This document shows positions 35,455-43,065 of a stretch of 64,000 nt of DNA, piece after piece. A model generated the notes under the pieces. The model ran no database searches. It was not told the DNA's origin and saw only the letters and a list, made by a program, of their open reading frames with translations. The stretch is from DASSSY01 sp035708205. Lineage in GTDB: Bacteria > Bacteroidota > Bacteroidia > Chitinophagales > Chitinophagaceae. A program made the translations under genes and the position numbers. The stretch's first letter is position 1. Each line of letters starts with the position of its first letter. The stretch is taken from positions 94,347 to 158,346 of the forward strand of contig DASSSY010000001.1 in the NCBI GenBank assembly GCA_035708205.1. The letters run 5' to 3'.

Positions 35455-36831
35455 TTGAAACCTAAATCCGCTTTTTTTTGCCAGAGCTGTGGCTATGAAA
35501 GCCCTAAATGGGCGGGAAAATGCCCCTCCTGCGGCGAATGGAACACCTTTGTGGAAGAGCCGGTAGTCAAGCTGTCCAAAAGTAATAATACAAACAACGT
35601 AAACTGGACAAGCGCCGAGGCTCCTCAACCTAAAACACAAAGCATTGAGGCCATCGCCCCTGGCGATGAATACCGGATCCTTTTGCCCGATGAAGAGCTG
35701 AACAGGAGCCTCGGCGGCGGGCTGGTACCGGGTTCAGTCGTGCTGATCGGCGGTGAGCCGGGCATCGGCAAATCCACCTTATTCCTGCAATGCGCCCTGC
35801 AATGGACAGGCGCTAAGATCCTTTATATTTCGGGCGAGGAAAGCGCCCGTCAAATTAAAATGCGCGCCGAACGGATAGGCCTGCATAACCCTGACCTGTT
35901 GCTGCTGACGGCTACCGATACCCAGACCATCTTCCAGGAAATTAAAAAGGAAAAGCCACAGTGGGTCATTGTCGATTCCATACAGACCATGAGCTCGCCA
36001 TATATCGAAAGCGCGCCGGGCAGCGTGGGCCAGGTACGCGAATGTGCCGCAGAATTCCAGCGTTTTGCCAAAGAAAGCCATACGCCGGTGTGCATTATCG
36101 GGCATATTACCAAGGACGGCAGCATTGCCGGGCCCAAGATCCTGGAGCACATGGTGGACGCCGTATTGCAGTTTGAAGGCGACCGGCATTATGCCTACCG
36201 CATCCTGCGCACGCTCAAAAACCGTTTTGGCTCAACCGCCGAACTGGCCATATATGAAATGGCAGGGAACGGTATGCAACCGGTGAGCAATCCCTCCGAG
36301 ATCCTGCTGTCCCAGCAGGACGGGGACCTGAGCGGTATCGCCATAGGCGTTTCCGTTGAAGGCACGCGACCGATCATGATGGAGATCCAGGCATTGGTAG
36401 CGGAAGCGGTTTACGGCACCCCGCAGCGTACGGTCAATGGTTTTGATTTACGTAAATTGCAGTTGTTGTTAGCGGTGCTGGAAAAACGCGGAGGCTTTCA
36501 TTTCGGTATGAAAGATGTCTTTCTCAACCTGGCCGGTGGCCTGAGAATGGATGACCCTTCTATCGACCTGCCGGTGGTTTGCGCGTTGCTGTCCTCCTTT
36601 GAAGACAAGCCTTTGCCCTTAAAGACCTGTTTTGTGGGCGAGGTGGGCCTGAGCGGGGAGATCCGCGCCGTCAACCGTATTGAGCAACGGATCGCCGAAG
36701 CAGAAAGAATGGGGATCGAAACTATTTTTATTCCCAAGGCTAACCTGAAAGGCAGCGCCACTTTCAGCCAAAGCCAGATCCAGGTCCAGGCGGTCCAGAA
36801 AGTGAGTGAAGTCTACCAGTTATTATTTTAA
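35455..36831 (+). CDS. radA: DNA repair protein RadA
   Basis: 458 residues, starting at a TTG that gives the expected N-terminus MKPKSAFFCQSCG right behind the promoter. A four-cysteine zinc finger is at residues 9-26 (C-x2-C ... C-x2-C). The RecA-like ATPase follows, with Walker A GGEPGIGKST (99-108) and ISGEESARQIKMRAERI, then the RadA signature LKNRFGS and the C-terminal Lon-protease-like domain (GGLRMDDPSIDLPVV, GEVGLSGEIRAV). It promotes branch migration during recombination. serC starts 11 bases after its stop. Confidence 0.96.
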   Translation: MKPKSAFFCQSCGYESPKWAGKCPSCGEWNTFVEEPVVKLSKSNNTNNVNWTSAEAPQPKTQSIEAIAPGDEYRILLPDEELNRSLGGGLVPGSVVLIGGEPGIGKSTLFLQCALQWTGAKILYISGEESARQIKMRAERIGLHNPDLLLLTATDTQTIFQEIKKEKPQWVIVDSIQTMSSPYIESAPGSVGQVRECAAEFQRFAKESHTPVCIIGHITKDGSIAGPKILEHMVDAVLQFEGDRHYAYRILRTLKNRFGSTAELAIYEMAGNGMQPVSNPSEILLSQQDGDLSGIAIGVSVEGTRPIMMEIQALVAEAVYGTPQRTVNGFDLRKLQLLLAVLEKRGGFHFGMKDVFLNLAGGLRMDDPSIDLPVVCALLSSFEDKPLPLKTCFVGEVGLSGEIRAVNRIEQRIAEAERMGIETIFIPKANLKGSATFSQSQIQVQAVQKVSEVYQLLF

Positions 36832-36842
36832 ACGCTTTGAAC

Positions 36843-37901
36843 ATGTACAACTTTAATTCAGGTCCGGCCGCGCTTCCCCAAGAAGTTCTCCGGCAAGCGG
36901 CGCAGGATATCTTACATTTTCAAAAAGGCCTGTCGATCCTGGAAATGCCCCACCGGGGCGCATCCATCAAAGCCATCATTAAAGAAAGTGAAGAGCTGGT
37001 CAGGTCCTTGCTGAACTTAGACGATGATTACGAGGTCTGCTGGATGCAGGGCGGCGGCCGGGCGCAGTTTGCCATGATCCCGATGAACTTCCTGGCGCCG
37101 GGAAAAACAGCGGGATTTATCAACAGCGGGCACTGGGCGGATGAAGCCATGCGCTACGCCGCCTGTTACGGACAGACCAAAGAAATAGCCAGCTCAAAAG
37201 AAGAGCATTACCGCTATATCCCTGAGTGGAAAGGCATTCCGGAAGACCTGGCTTATGTGCATCTCACCAGCAACAACACCATATACGGCACCCAGTTTTT
37301 TGATTTTCCGGAAACCAATGTGCCCTTAGTAGCGGACATGAGCTCCGATCTGTTCAGCCGGAAATTAGCCTACACAAAATTCGATCTGATCTATGCCGTG
37401 GCGCAAAAAAACATCGGTCCGGCCGGGACCACTTTGGTCATCGCGAAATCCGGTTTTTTAGACCGGCAAAACAACAACCTGCCGGGCATATTTTCCTATA
37501 AAGACCTGTTTAAAAATCATTCGGCCTACAACACGCCTCCGGTTTTCGCCATTTATTGCAGCCTGCTCAACCTTCGGTGGCTCTTCAATACGGGCATGGA
37601 CACTATTGAGCAGCGGAACAGGGAAAAGGCCGCCCTGCTCTACCAGGCCGTTGACGACAGCAGGATCTTTACGGGAACGGCCCAAAAGGCCCACCGCAGC
37701 CTGATGAATGTCTGTTTCCGGGGCCTTAGCCCGGAAGCTGAAGAGGCTTTTCTTAACTTTGCGGGGCAACAGGGTATTACCGGTATCAAGGGCCACAGAA
37801 GCGTGGGCGGGTTTAGGGTCGCCCTGTACAATGCCATTACCCTGGAAGAGGTCAGCCACCTGGTGAAGGCCATGCGGCAATTTGAGGCCAGTTACCAATA
37901 A
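36843..37901 (+). CDS. serC: Phosphoserine aminotransferase
   Basis: 352 residues from the ATG at 36843. PLP-dependent transamination of 3-phosphohydroxypyruvate to phosphoserine (also used in the pyridoxal pathway). Motifs: MYNFNSGPAALP at the N-terminus, MEMPHRG-like LEMPHRGAS, the GGGRAQFAMIPMN block, and the PLP lysine in YAVAQKNIGPAG. Immediately behind radA with little spacing, so probably one transcript; pdxA elsewhere in the window uses its alternative product. Confidence 0.95.
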   Translation: MYNFNSGPAALPQEVLRQAAQDILHFQKGLSILEMPHRGASIKAIIKESEELVRSLLNLDDDYEVCWMQGGGRAQFAMIPMNFLAPGKTAGFINSGHWADEAMRYAACYGQTKEIASSKEEHYRYIPEWKGIPEDLAYVHLTSNNTIYGTQFFDFPETNVPLVADMSSDLFSRKLAYTKFDLIYAVAQKNIGPAGTTLVIAKSGFLDRQNNNLPGIFSYKDLFKNHSAYNTPPVFAIYCSLLNLRWLFNTGMDTIEQRNREKAALLYQAVDDSRIFTGTAQKAHRSLMNVCFRGLSPEAEEAFLNFAGQQGITGIKGHRSVGGFRVALYNAITLEEVSHLVKAMRQFEASYQ

Positions 37902-37915
37902 AACAGTAAGCGATT

Positions 37916-40144
37916 ATGGACAGGACGATGCAGGACGATCAGAATGAACTTTTTAAGCTGGCAGTATCTTTTGTTTGCTACAGCCACCAGTCTTTGTTCC
38001 TGACGGGGAAAGCCGGCACTGGGAAAACCACATTTTTAAAATACATCAAAAGCCATTGCCATAAAAAAATGGCCATTACCGCGCCTACCGGTGTGGCGGC
38101 CATCAATGCCGGCGGCGTGACCTTGCATTCCTTTTTCCAGCTGCCTTTCGGCGCCTTCCTGCCGGAGGCCGGCAGTGCCTGGGGCACGGGGCCGCAACAA
38201 TTTTACAATAAAAAACAACTGCTCGGCAAGCTGCGTCTCCGGGAAAACCAGAGAGATGTCATTAAGTCCCTGGAGCTACTCATTATTGATGAAGTCTCCA
38301 TGGTGCGGGCGGACCTGTTAGATGCTATCGACGCTATCCTGCGCTCCGTCCGGCGACGGCCGCTTGAGCCTTTCGGCGGCCTGCAGATGCTGTTTATCGG
38401 CGATCTGTACCAGCTGCCGCCCGTGGTCACCGCCGAGGAATGGCAATCCCTTTCGGGCTATTACGCCAGCCCGTTCTTCTTTGACGCTAAGGTGCTCCAG
38501 GAAGCGCCACCGGTCCCCCTGGAACTTCAAAAGATCTACCGGCAGAACGATCCCGGGTTTATCCATCTCCTGAACCAGATCCGGAACAACCAATGTACGG
38601 ACAGGGACCTGGAACAGCTGCACCAAACTTACAAGCCCACCTTTATTCCCGCGGAAAACAGCGGGTATATTACGCTCACAACCCATAACAAGACCGCCCA
38701 TCAGCTCAATGAATCGGCATTGAACCGGTTGCCCGGCAAAACAATAGAGATCAAAGCTCACATCAAGGACGATTTTCCGCAAAACGCCTTTCCTGCCGAT
38801 GAGGTCCTGCGCCTGAAAGCTGGCGCGCAGATCATGTTCATCAAAAACGACAAAGGTGAAAAACGACGGTATTTTAACGGGAAGATCGGCATTGTCAAAA
38901 GCATTGACGAACGCCATAAAAAAATTGAGGTAGCTTTCCCCGGTGAAGCGGAGCGCTTTTTTGTAGAGACGGAAACCTGGGATAATATCCGTTATGAATA
39001 TGACAAGGATAACGATGAGCTCAAAGAAAAGACGCTGGGCTCATTTGTGCAATATCCCATCCGGCTGGCCTGGGCGGTAACCATTCATAAAAGCCAGGGA
39101 CTGACTTTCGACAAAGCCGTGGTAGATGCCGGCCGCTCTTTCGCGCCGGGGCAGGTATATGTGGCGCTAAGCCGCCTGACCGGCACTGAAGGGTTGGTGC
39201 TGCACTCCAGGATCTATCCGGAAAGCATCCAGACCGACCCGAGGGTCCGGCAATATATGAGCCATAACCTGTCCGCCAATGACTATGCGCAAATGCTGGA
39301 CCAGGCGCAAATGGCCTATGCTATAAAGCTCCTGCTCTCGGCTTACGACTGGGGCAGCCTGGAAGCGGAGTGTACCTATCATTTTCAATCATTTAACAGC
39401 CGCCAGATCCCGGATAAAGAGCAGGCGCTCCGGGTGGCGGCATCGGTTTTGGACCATCAAATTGAGCTCCGGAAAGTAGCCGAAAAGTTCCGGCAGACCT
39501 TAGCGCAGTTCTTCCAGGCCCCGCCTTATCTTTTTGAAAAAATCCGGGAACGGAACCAGGCGGCCGCAGACTGGTTTTTAAAAGCGCTTGCCGCGGACAT
39601 TAAATGCCTGGAACAGCACCTGGACAACCAGGAAGGTAAATCCAAGGTCAAGAAATACGTTAAAGATGTGCAACGGCTGTTACAAACGATAGAGCAGAAG
39701 CAGATCCAGGTGGAACGGAGCCATGCCCTGACCCGGGCCTTGTCGGAAGCGGGAAATATCCAGGGGGCCATGGTTCAATTCCTGGCGCCGATACCAGCGA
39801 CTAAAACGGAGATTTCCGAGGACACAAAAGCCAAGAAGATCCCATCAAAGCTTTTATCTTTAGAACTGCACCGGGCGGGCAAAACGATTGCCCAGATCGC
39901 GGCGGAACGCCACCTTGCCGAATCAACCATTGCCGGGCACCTGATCAGCTTCATTCCCGGCGGCGAAGTGACCGTATCATTGTTTATATCCGAGGAAAAG
40001 GCCGCCGAAATCATAGCGGTTGCCGAGAAAATGGAAGATGCGAACCTGAGCAAATTACATGAAGCCTTGGGCCATAAATTCAGTTTTAACGAGCTTCGGG
40101 CGGCCATGGCCTTATTGCCCGTTACGGAAAAGGTAAATGAATAA
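37916..40144 (+). CDS. PIF1-like DNA helicase with C-terminal helix-turn-helix domain
   Basis: 742 residues. Superfamily 1 helicase of the PIF1/RecD2-like group: Walker A FLTGKAGTGKTTF, then APTGVAAINAGG, Walker B LLIIDEVSM, GDLYQLPPV, the motif V/VI blocks AWAVTIHKSQGLTF and YVALSRLTG. It unwinds DNA 5'-to-3' and in this group resolves structured DNA. After about residue 480 come charged helical segments and, near 640-730, a helix-turn-helix (HTH_40-type, IAAERHLAESTIAGHL). That combination is recurrent in Bacteroidota. Preceded by serC with 14 bases between. Confidence 0.88.
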   Translation: MDRTMQDDQNELFKLAVSFVCYSHQSLFLTGKAGTGKTTFLKYIKSHCHKKMAITAPTGVAAINAGGVTLHSFFQLPFGAFLPEAGSAWGTGPQQFYNKKQLLGKLRLRENQRDVIKSLELLIIDEVSMVRADLLDAIDAILRSVRRRPLEPFGGLQMLFIGDLYQLPPVVTAEEWQSLSGYYASPFFFDAKVLQEAPPVPLELQKIYRQNDPGFIHLLNQIRNNQCTDRDLEQLHQTYKPTFIPAENSGYITLTTHNKTAHQLNESALNRLPGKTIEIKAHIKDDFPQNAFPADEVLRLKAGAQIMFIKNDKGEKRRYFNGKIGIVKSIDERHKKIEVAFPGEAERFFVETETWDNIRYEYDKDNDELKEKTLGSFVQYPIRLAWAVTIHKSQGLTFDKAVVDAGRSFAPGQVYVALSRLTGTEGLVLHSRIYPESIQTDPRVRQYMSHNLSANDYAQMLDQAQMAYAIKLLLSAYDWGSLEAECTYHFQSFNSRQIPDKEQALRVAASVLDHQIELRKVAEKFRQTLAQFFQAPPYLFEKIRERNQAAADWFLKALAADIKCLEQHLDNQEGKSKVKKYVKDVQRLLQTIEQKQIQVERSHALTRALSEAGNIQGAMVQFLAPIPATKTEISEDTKAKKIPSKLLSLELHRAGKTIAQIAAERHLAESTIAGHLISFIPGGEVTVSLFISEEKAAEIIAVAEKMEDANLSKLHEALGHKFSFNELRAAMALLPVTEKVNE

Positions 40145-40203
40145 ACCTGTTCCCGGCAATCTCCGCAAACCCAAAAATATTGAGCAACAATTCAAATTAG
40201 ATC

Positions 40204-40995
40204 ATGCCATTGACCAATCCCGTTATCCTCATCACCAACGACGACGGCATCACCGCCCCCGGTATCCGCAACCTTACCGAATCTTTAAAAGGATTGGGCC
40301 GGTTGGTAGTAGTCGCGCCGGACAGCCCGCAATCGGGGATGGGCCATGCCATTACCATTGGTACACCGCTGCGTTTGCGTCAGTCTGATATTTTCCAGGA
40401 CCTGGGCGTGGAGGCCTGGCAATGTAACGGCACGCCCGTAGATTGCGTCAAGATTGCCAGGGGCATCGTCCTGGGCTTTAAACCCGATATCTGTGTCAGC
40501 GGGGTCAATCACGGCTCAAACGCGTCCATAAACGTGATCTACTCCGGCACCATGAGCGCCGCCATGGAAGCGGCGATCGAAGGCATTCCGGCGGCCGGAT
40601 TTTCACTCATGGACTTTCGCCCGGACGCTGATTTTACGGTATCAAGGATAGTGGCCAGGACCACTGTCCGGCGGATGCTGGCGGAGCATATGCCGGAGCA
40701 TCTCCTGCTCAATATCAATATTCCCAAAGTGGGCAAAAAGGAATTTAAAGGCATCCGTGTCTGCCGCCAGGCCAATGCCACCTGGAAAGAACATTTTGAA
40801 GAGCGTCTCGATCCCAGGGGCCAGCGGTACTACTGGATGACCGGAAAGTTTATCAATAATGACATGGGGGAAGATACCGATGTGTCGGCCTTAAACAGCG
40901 GCTATGCTTCCATAGTGCCGGTTACTATAGATTTTACCGAAGCCGCGCACAGGAAGTGGCTGGAGGGTAAGCTGAATGCGAAAGCGCCTTCCTGA
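40204..40995 (+). CDS. surE: 5'/3'-nucleotidase SurE
   Basis: 263 residues. Metal-dependent nucleotidase removing phosphate from nucleoside 5'- and 3'-monophosphates. Metal and active-site motifs: ITNDDGITAPG (two Asp), APDSPQSGMGHA, SGVNHGSNAS and YSGTMSAAMEA. It starts 59 bases after the helicase stop. Base composition is high here (35/60 G+C at 40621-40680), in contrast to the AT-rich aldolase cassette next door. A converging SGNH-type gene ends 49 bases away on the other strand. Confidence 0.95.
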   Translation: MPLTNPVILITNDDGITAPGIRNLTESLKGLGRLVVVAPDSPQSGMGHAITIGTPLRLRQSDIFQDLGVEAWQCNGTPVDCVKIARGIVLGFKPDICVSGVNHGSNASINVIYSGTMSAAMEAAIEGIPAAGFSLMDFRPDADFTVSRIVARTTVRRMLAEHMPEHLLLNINIPKVGKKEFKGIRVCRQANATWKEHFEERLDPRGQRYYWMTGKFINNDMGEDTDVSALNSGYASIVPVTIDFTEAAHRKWLEGKLNAKAPS

Positions 40996-41043
40996 TTTCC
41001 CCGGAAATACGTTGTGGCACTTAATTCTAGCGCAGCAAACACA

Positions 41044-41790
41044 TCACCCCGGCGTTGAAAGAACAGCATAAATAAGCTCGGCGAGCTTACGATGTCCATG
41101 AATATTAAAATGGATCCCGTCCGGCTCAAAATTGTCAATGGAAAAAGAATTGATGTTTATGAAGCCAAGCTGCTCTTGCCGGCAATATCTCCCCAGGAAA
41201 CCGGTCAACCATTTGCAGGTCAGGTTACCGATTGCCGATTCGGGATTTTGAGGCGGAGAGATAATGCTCAGCTGAATATCGTGTTGCCTGCAAAGTTGCT
41301 TGGTCAGGTGGATCTGCTTAGCGATATAGCGCCGGGTCCAATGATGGAGCCCTAAGACGACACCGGCCATTAAGTTACAGTCCCGGAGCCCGATTTTTTT
41401 TCTTGGCGTGAAGATGAAATCCCTCTCAGTTTGAAACTTTGTCAGTCGTTCATTCCAGGCAAGCTTCCTGGTCAACAAGGCTGGATGAAAGGCCCGGGTC
41501 TGCCGGCCGTCCGCCCTTTCATATTTCACCAGCAGTTTTTGTAAGGGCATGACGGGAAATGGCCGGATAAAAAGGAAAATATGACCGGGCTTCTTTTTAA
41601 AAATAAAAGCCTCTGCTTCGGGTACAAGCTGGTCATAGGAAAGATAACGGCCTAACGCAACCCGGTAGTTTTTATTATTTTGATCTTGGCCTAAGCGTTC
41701 CATCACTATGGCGTGATACAAATGCGACCGGCTGATGCCCGGCTGGTGGTTGATGCAGCCCCCTATAAAACCGGTAGTAATGCTATCCAT
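41044..41790 (-). CDS. SGNH/GDSL-like protein with a Cys in block I
   Basis: 248 residues, no signal peptide. The C-terminal block EPDGIHFNIHGHRKLAE is the SGNH-hydrolase block V (Asp224 and His227 as catalytic pair). The N-terminal block, normally GDS with the nucleophile Ser, reads IGGCINHQ (Cys12) here. A GDSL-type hydrolase with Cys nucleophile is unusual, so the protein may be a thio-ester-using acyl transferase, or inactive. The block LFIRPFPVMPL looks like a beta strand next to the oxyanion loop. It overlaps the aldolase gene by eight bases, implying translational coupling. Function not recognised. Confidence 0.6.
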   Translation of the reverse strand: MDSITTGFIGGCINHQPGISRSHLYHAIVMERLGQDQNNKNYRVALGRYLSYDQLVPEAEAFIFKKKPGHIFLFIRPFPVMPLQKLLVKYERADGRQTRAFHPALLTRKLAWNERLTKFQTERDFIFTPRKKIGLRDCNLMAGVVLGLHHWTRRYIAKQIHLTKQLCRQHDIQLSIISPPQNPESAIGNLTCKWLTGFLGRYCRQEQLGFININSFSIDNFEPDGIHFNIHGHRKLAELIYAVLSTPG

Positions 41791-42673
41791 TTCTGCCTTT
41801 TAACATTAAAAGATATTCCTGTGGTGTAATTATTTTCTTATCCACAAGCGAAAAGCTTCTTCCTTTTTGTTTGTATCGGGTAAAAATGGAAAGCGAATAA
41901 TCACCGGGGGGATTATTCTTCATTTCCGCCGGGGAAAGCCGCCTGTTCCAGATCATATTTTGGAAATGTCGTGTTTGCGCCTTATGCAACGACATTACAG
42001 CGAAATCGTTATGGCAAAGCTTATGCAATTTCTTTACGGAAAAGTCCAGTGTAGCTTGGTCGCCGAGGTCAGCATAAGGGCTGTTCCCGAATTTTAACCG
42101 ATAACTTTCAACTTTGTTTATTATTGGCTCAACTATTTTCCAATAATCGGGTGAATATTGTTCTACGATGGGATAAATATTATTATCTAAATGGTAATCG
42201 TAATTTCCGAAGAAAACATGATCGATATTGCTTCGGAAAGTTGAGCGCAACGTTTCATCAAGGTTTTCAATTCCTTTTTGTGTTTCAATGATCAGGTTGA
42301 GCCTGTATCGCCGGGCAACGGCTGCGTAAAAAGCTTCTAAATCTTTGGCGCTTTCAACCTTTGGGATAAAGATGCTTTCTATCCGGTCGGGGAATTTTTC
42401 AAGTAAATATTTATCCTGTTGAAATTCGTCGTGCCATACGGCGTTAATTCTTAAACTAAATTTCGTGCCGGGGGTCAGCCCGATAATTTCTTCAAGCTCA
42501 TGTCTTGCTTTCCGCTTTAAGGCGGCAGTTAATTCAGGATGTTGCACATCCTGGATACTGTCTTCAATGTCGAGGAGAATATGACATCCGGATCCAGATA
42601 AATACCTGATCTGCCGGGCGGATACTGCCGGTTTATAAGCCGGGATACACTGAAATACTTTGATGCCGGTCAT
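41783..42673 (-). CDS. CitE/HpcH-type aldolase-lyase
   Basis: 296 residues of the HpcH/HpaI aldolase and citrate lyase beta (CitE) TIM-barrel family, which make or break C-C bonds of malyl-, citramalyl- or related acyl compounds with Mg. Visible blocks: HILLDIEDSIQD (residues 32-43, metal acid), the Arg in FSLRIN, IFIPKVESAKDLE, IIETQKGIENLDE and HVFFGNYDYHLD. There is no CitF, CitD or acyl-CoA ligase beside it, so it is not the classical citrate lyase. The partner is the overlapping SGNH-like gene. The coding DNA is AT-rich (18/60 at 42181-42240), a sign of acquisition. Substrate unknown. Confidence 0.75.
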   Translation of the reverse strand: MTGIKVFQCIPAYKPAVSARQIRYLSGSGCHILLDIEDSIQDVQHPELTAALKRKARHELEEIIGLTPGTKFSLRINAVWHDEFQQDKYLLEKFPDRIESIFIPKVESAKDLEAFYAAVARRYRLNLIIETQKGIENLDETLRSTFRSNIDHVFFGNYDYHLDNNIYPIVEQYSPDYWKIVEPIINKVESYRLKFGNSPYADLGDQATLDFSVKKLHKLCHNDFAVMSLHKAQTRHFQNMIWNRRLSPAEMKNNPPGDYSLSIFTRYKQKGRSFSLVDKKIITPQEYLLMLKGRNG

Positions 42674-42691
42674 TTTGCTTTACCCGTTTAT

Positions 42692-42979
42692 TTAACTTTC
42701 CTGCTTCCCGCTCATAAGGTCATCTTTAGGGCCATTCTCCTTTAAGCGCCTAATGCTCATTTCCCAAAAAATAGCTAATATTTCCCTTTCAGGCTATAAG
42801 CAGCGGAATGACCTTATTTTTAATTTTATGGACTCATGGCTTTTCCTTACGGCCATGATCAGCCTCCGCTTTATGTTCTCTATAACACTCTTTATACCCG
42901 GTATTATGGGAAAATCTTTATGAAAAAGCCTTTTGGAGGCCTGGACAACCAACTGCTCATCCACAAATATACTTTCCAT
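42692..42979 (-). pseudogene. Small ORF interrupted by an in-frame amber codon
   Basis: ATG at 42979; 61 codons, then TAG at 42794-42796, then 33 more codons in the same frame to TAA at 42692. The part before the stop contains DEQLVVQASKRLFHKDFP and KSVIENIKRRLIMAV; the part after it reads PEREILAIFWEMSIRRLKEN and GPKDDLMSGKQES, which looks equally protein-like. It is directly upstream of the aldolase gene on the same strand. Either a 95-codon gene recently gained a nonsense mutation, or a 61-residue peptide is followed by a chance open frame. I do not recognise the family. Confidence 0.4.
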
Positions 42980-43011
42980 TTCTTATAAAAGCGAACAATG
43001 CCAACATTAAA

Positions 43012-43047
43012 AAAGCCCCCTGGGCCGTAATTGGCAAAGAGGGCTTT
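43012..43047 (-). terminator. Hairpin terminator of the C10 peptidase gene
   Basis: Stem AAAGCCC (43012-43018) with GGGCTTT (43041-43047). On the minus strand the structure ends in a run of six T, 19 bases past the peptidase stop. It isolates that gene from the cassette downstream. Confidence 0.75.
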
Positions 43048-43065
43048 CTTTTAATACGCCAAACA

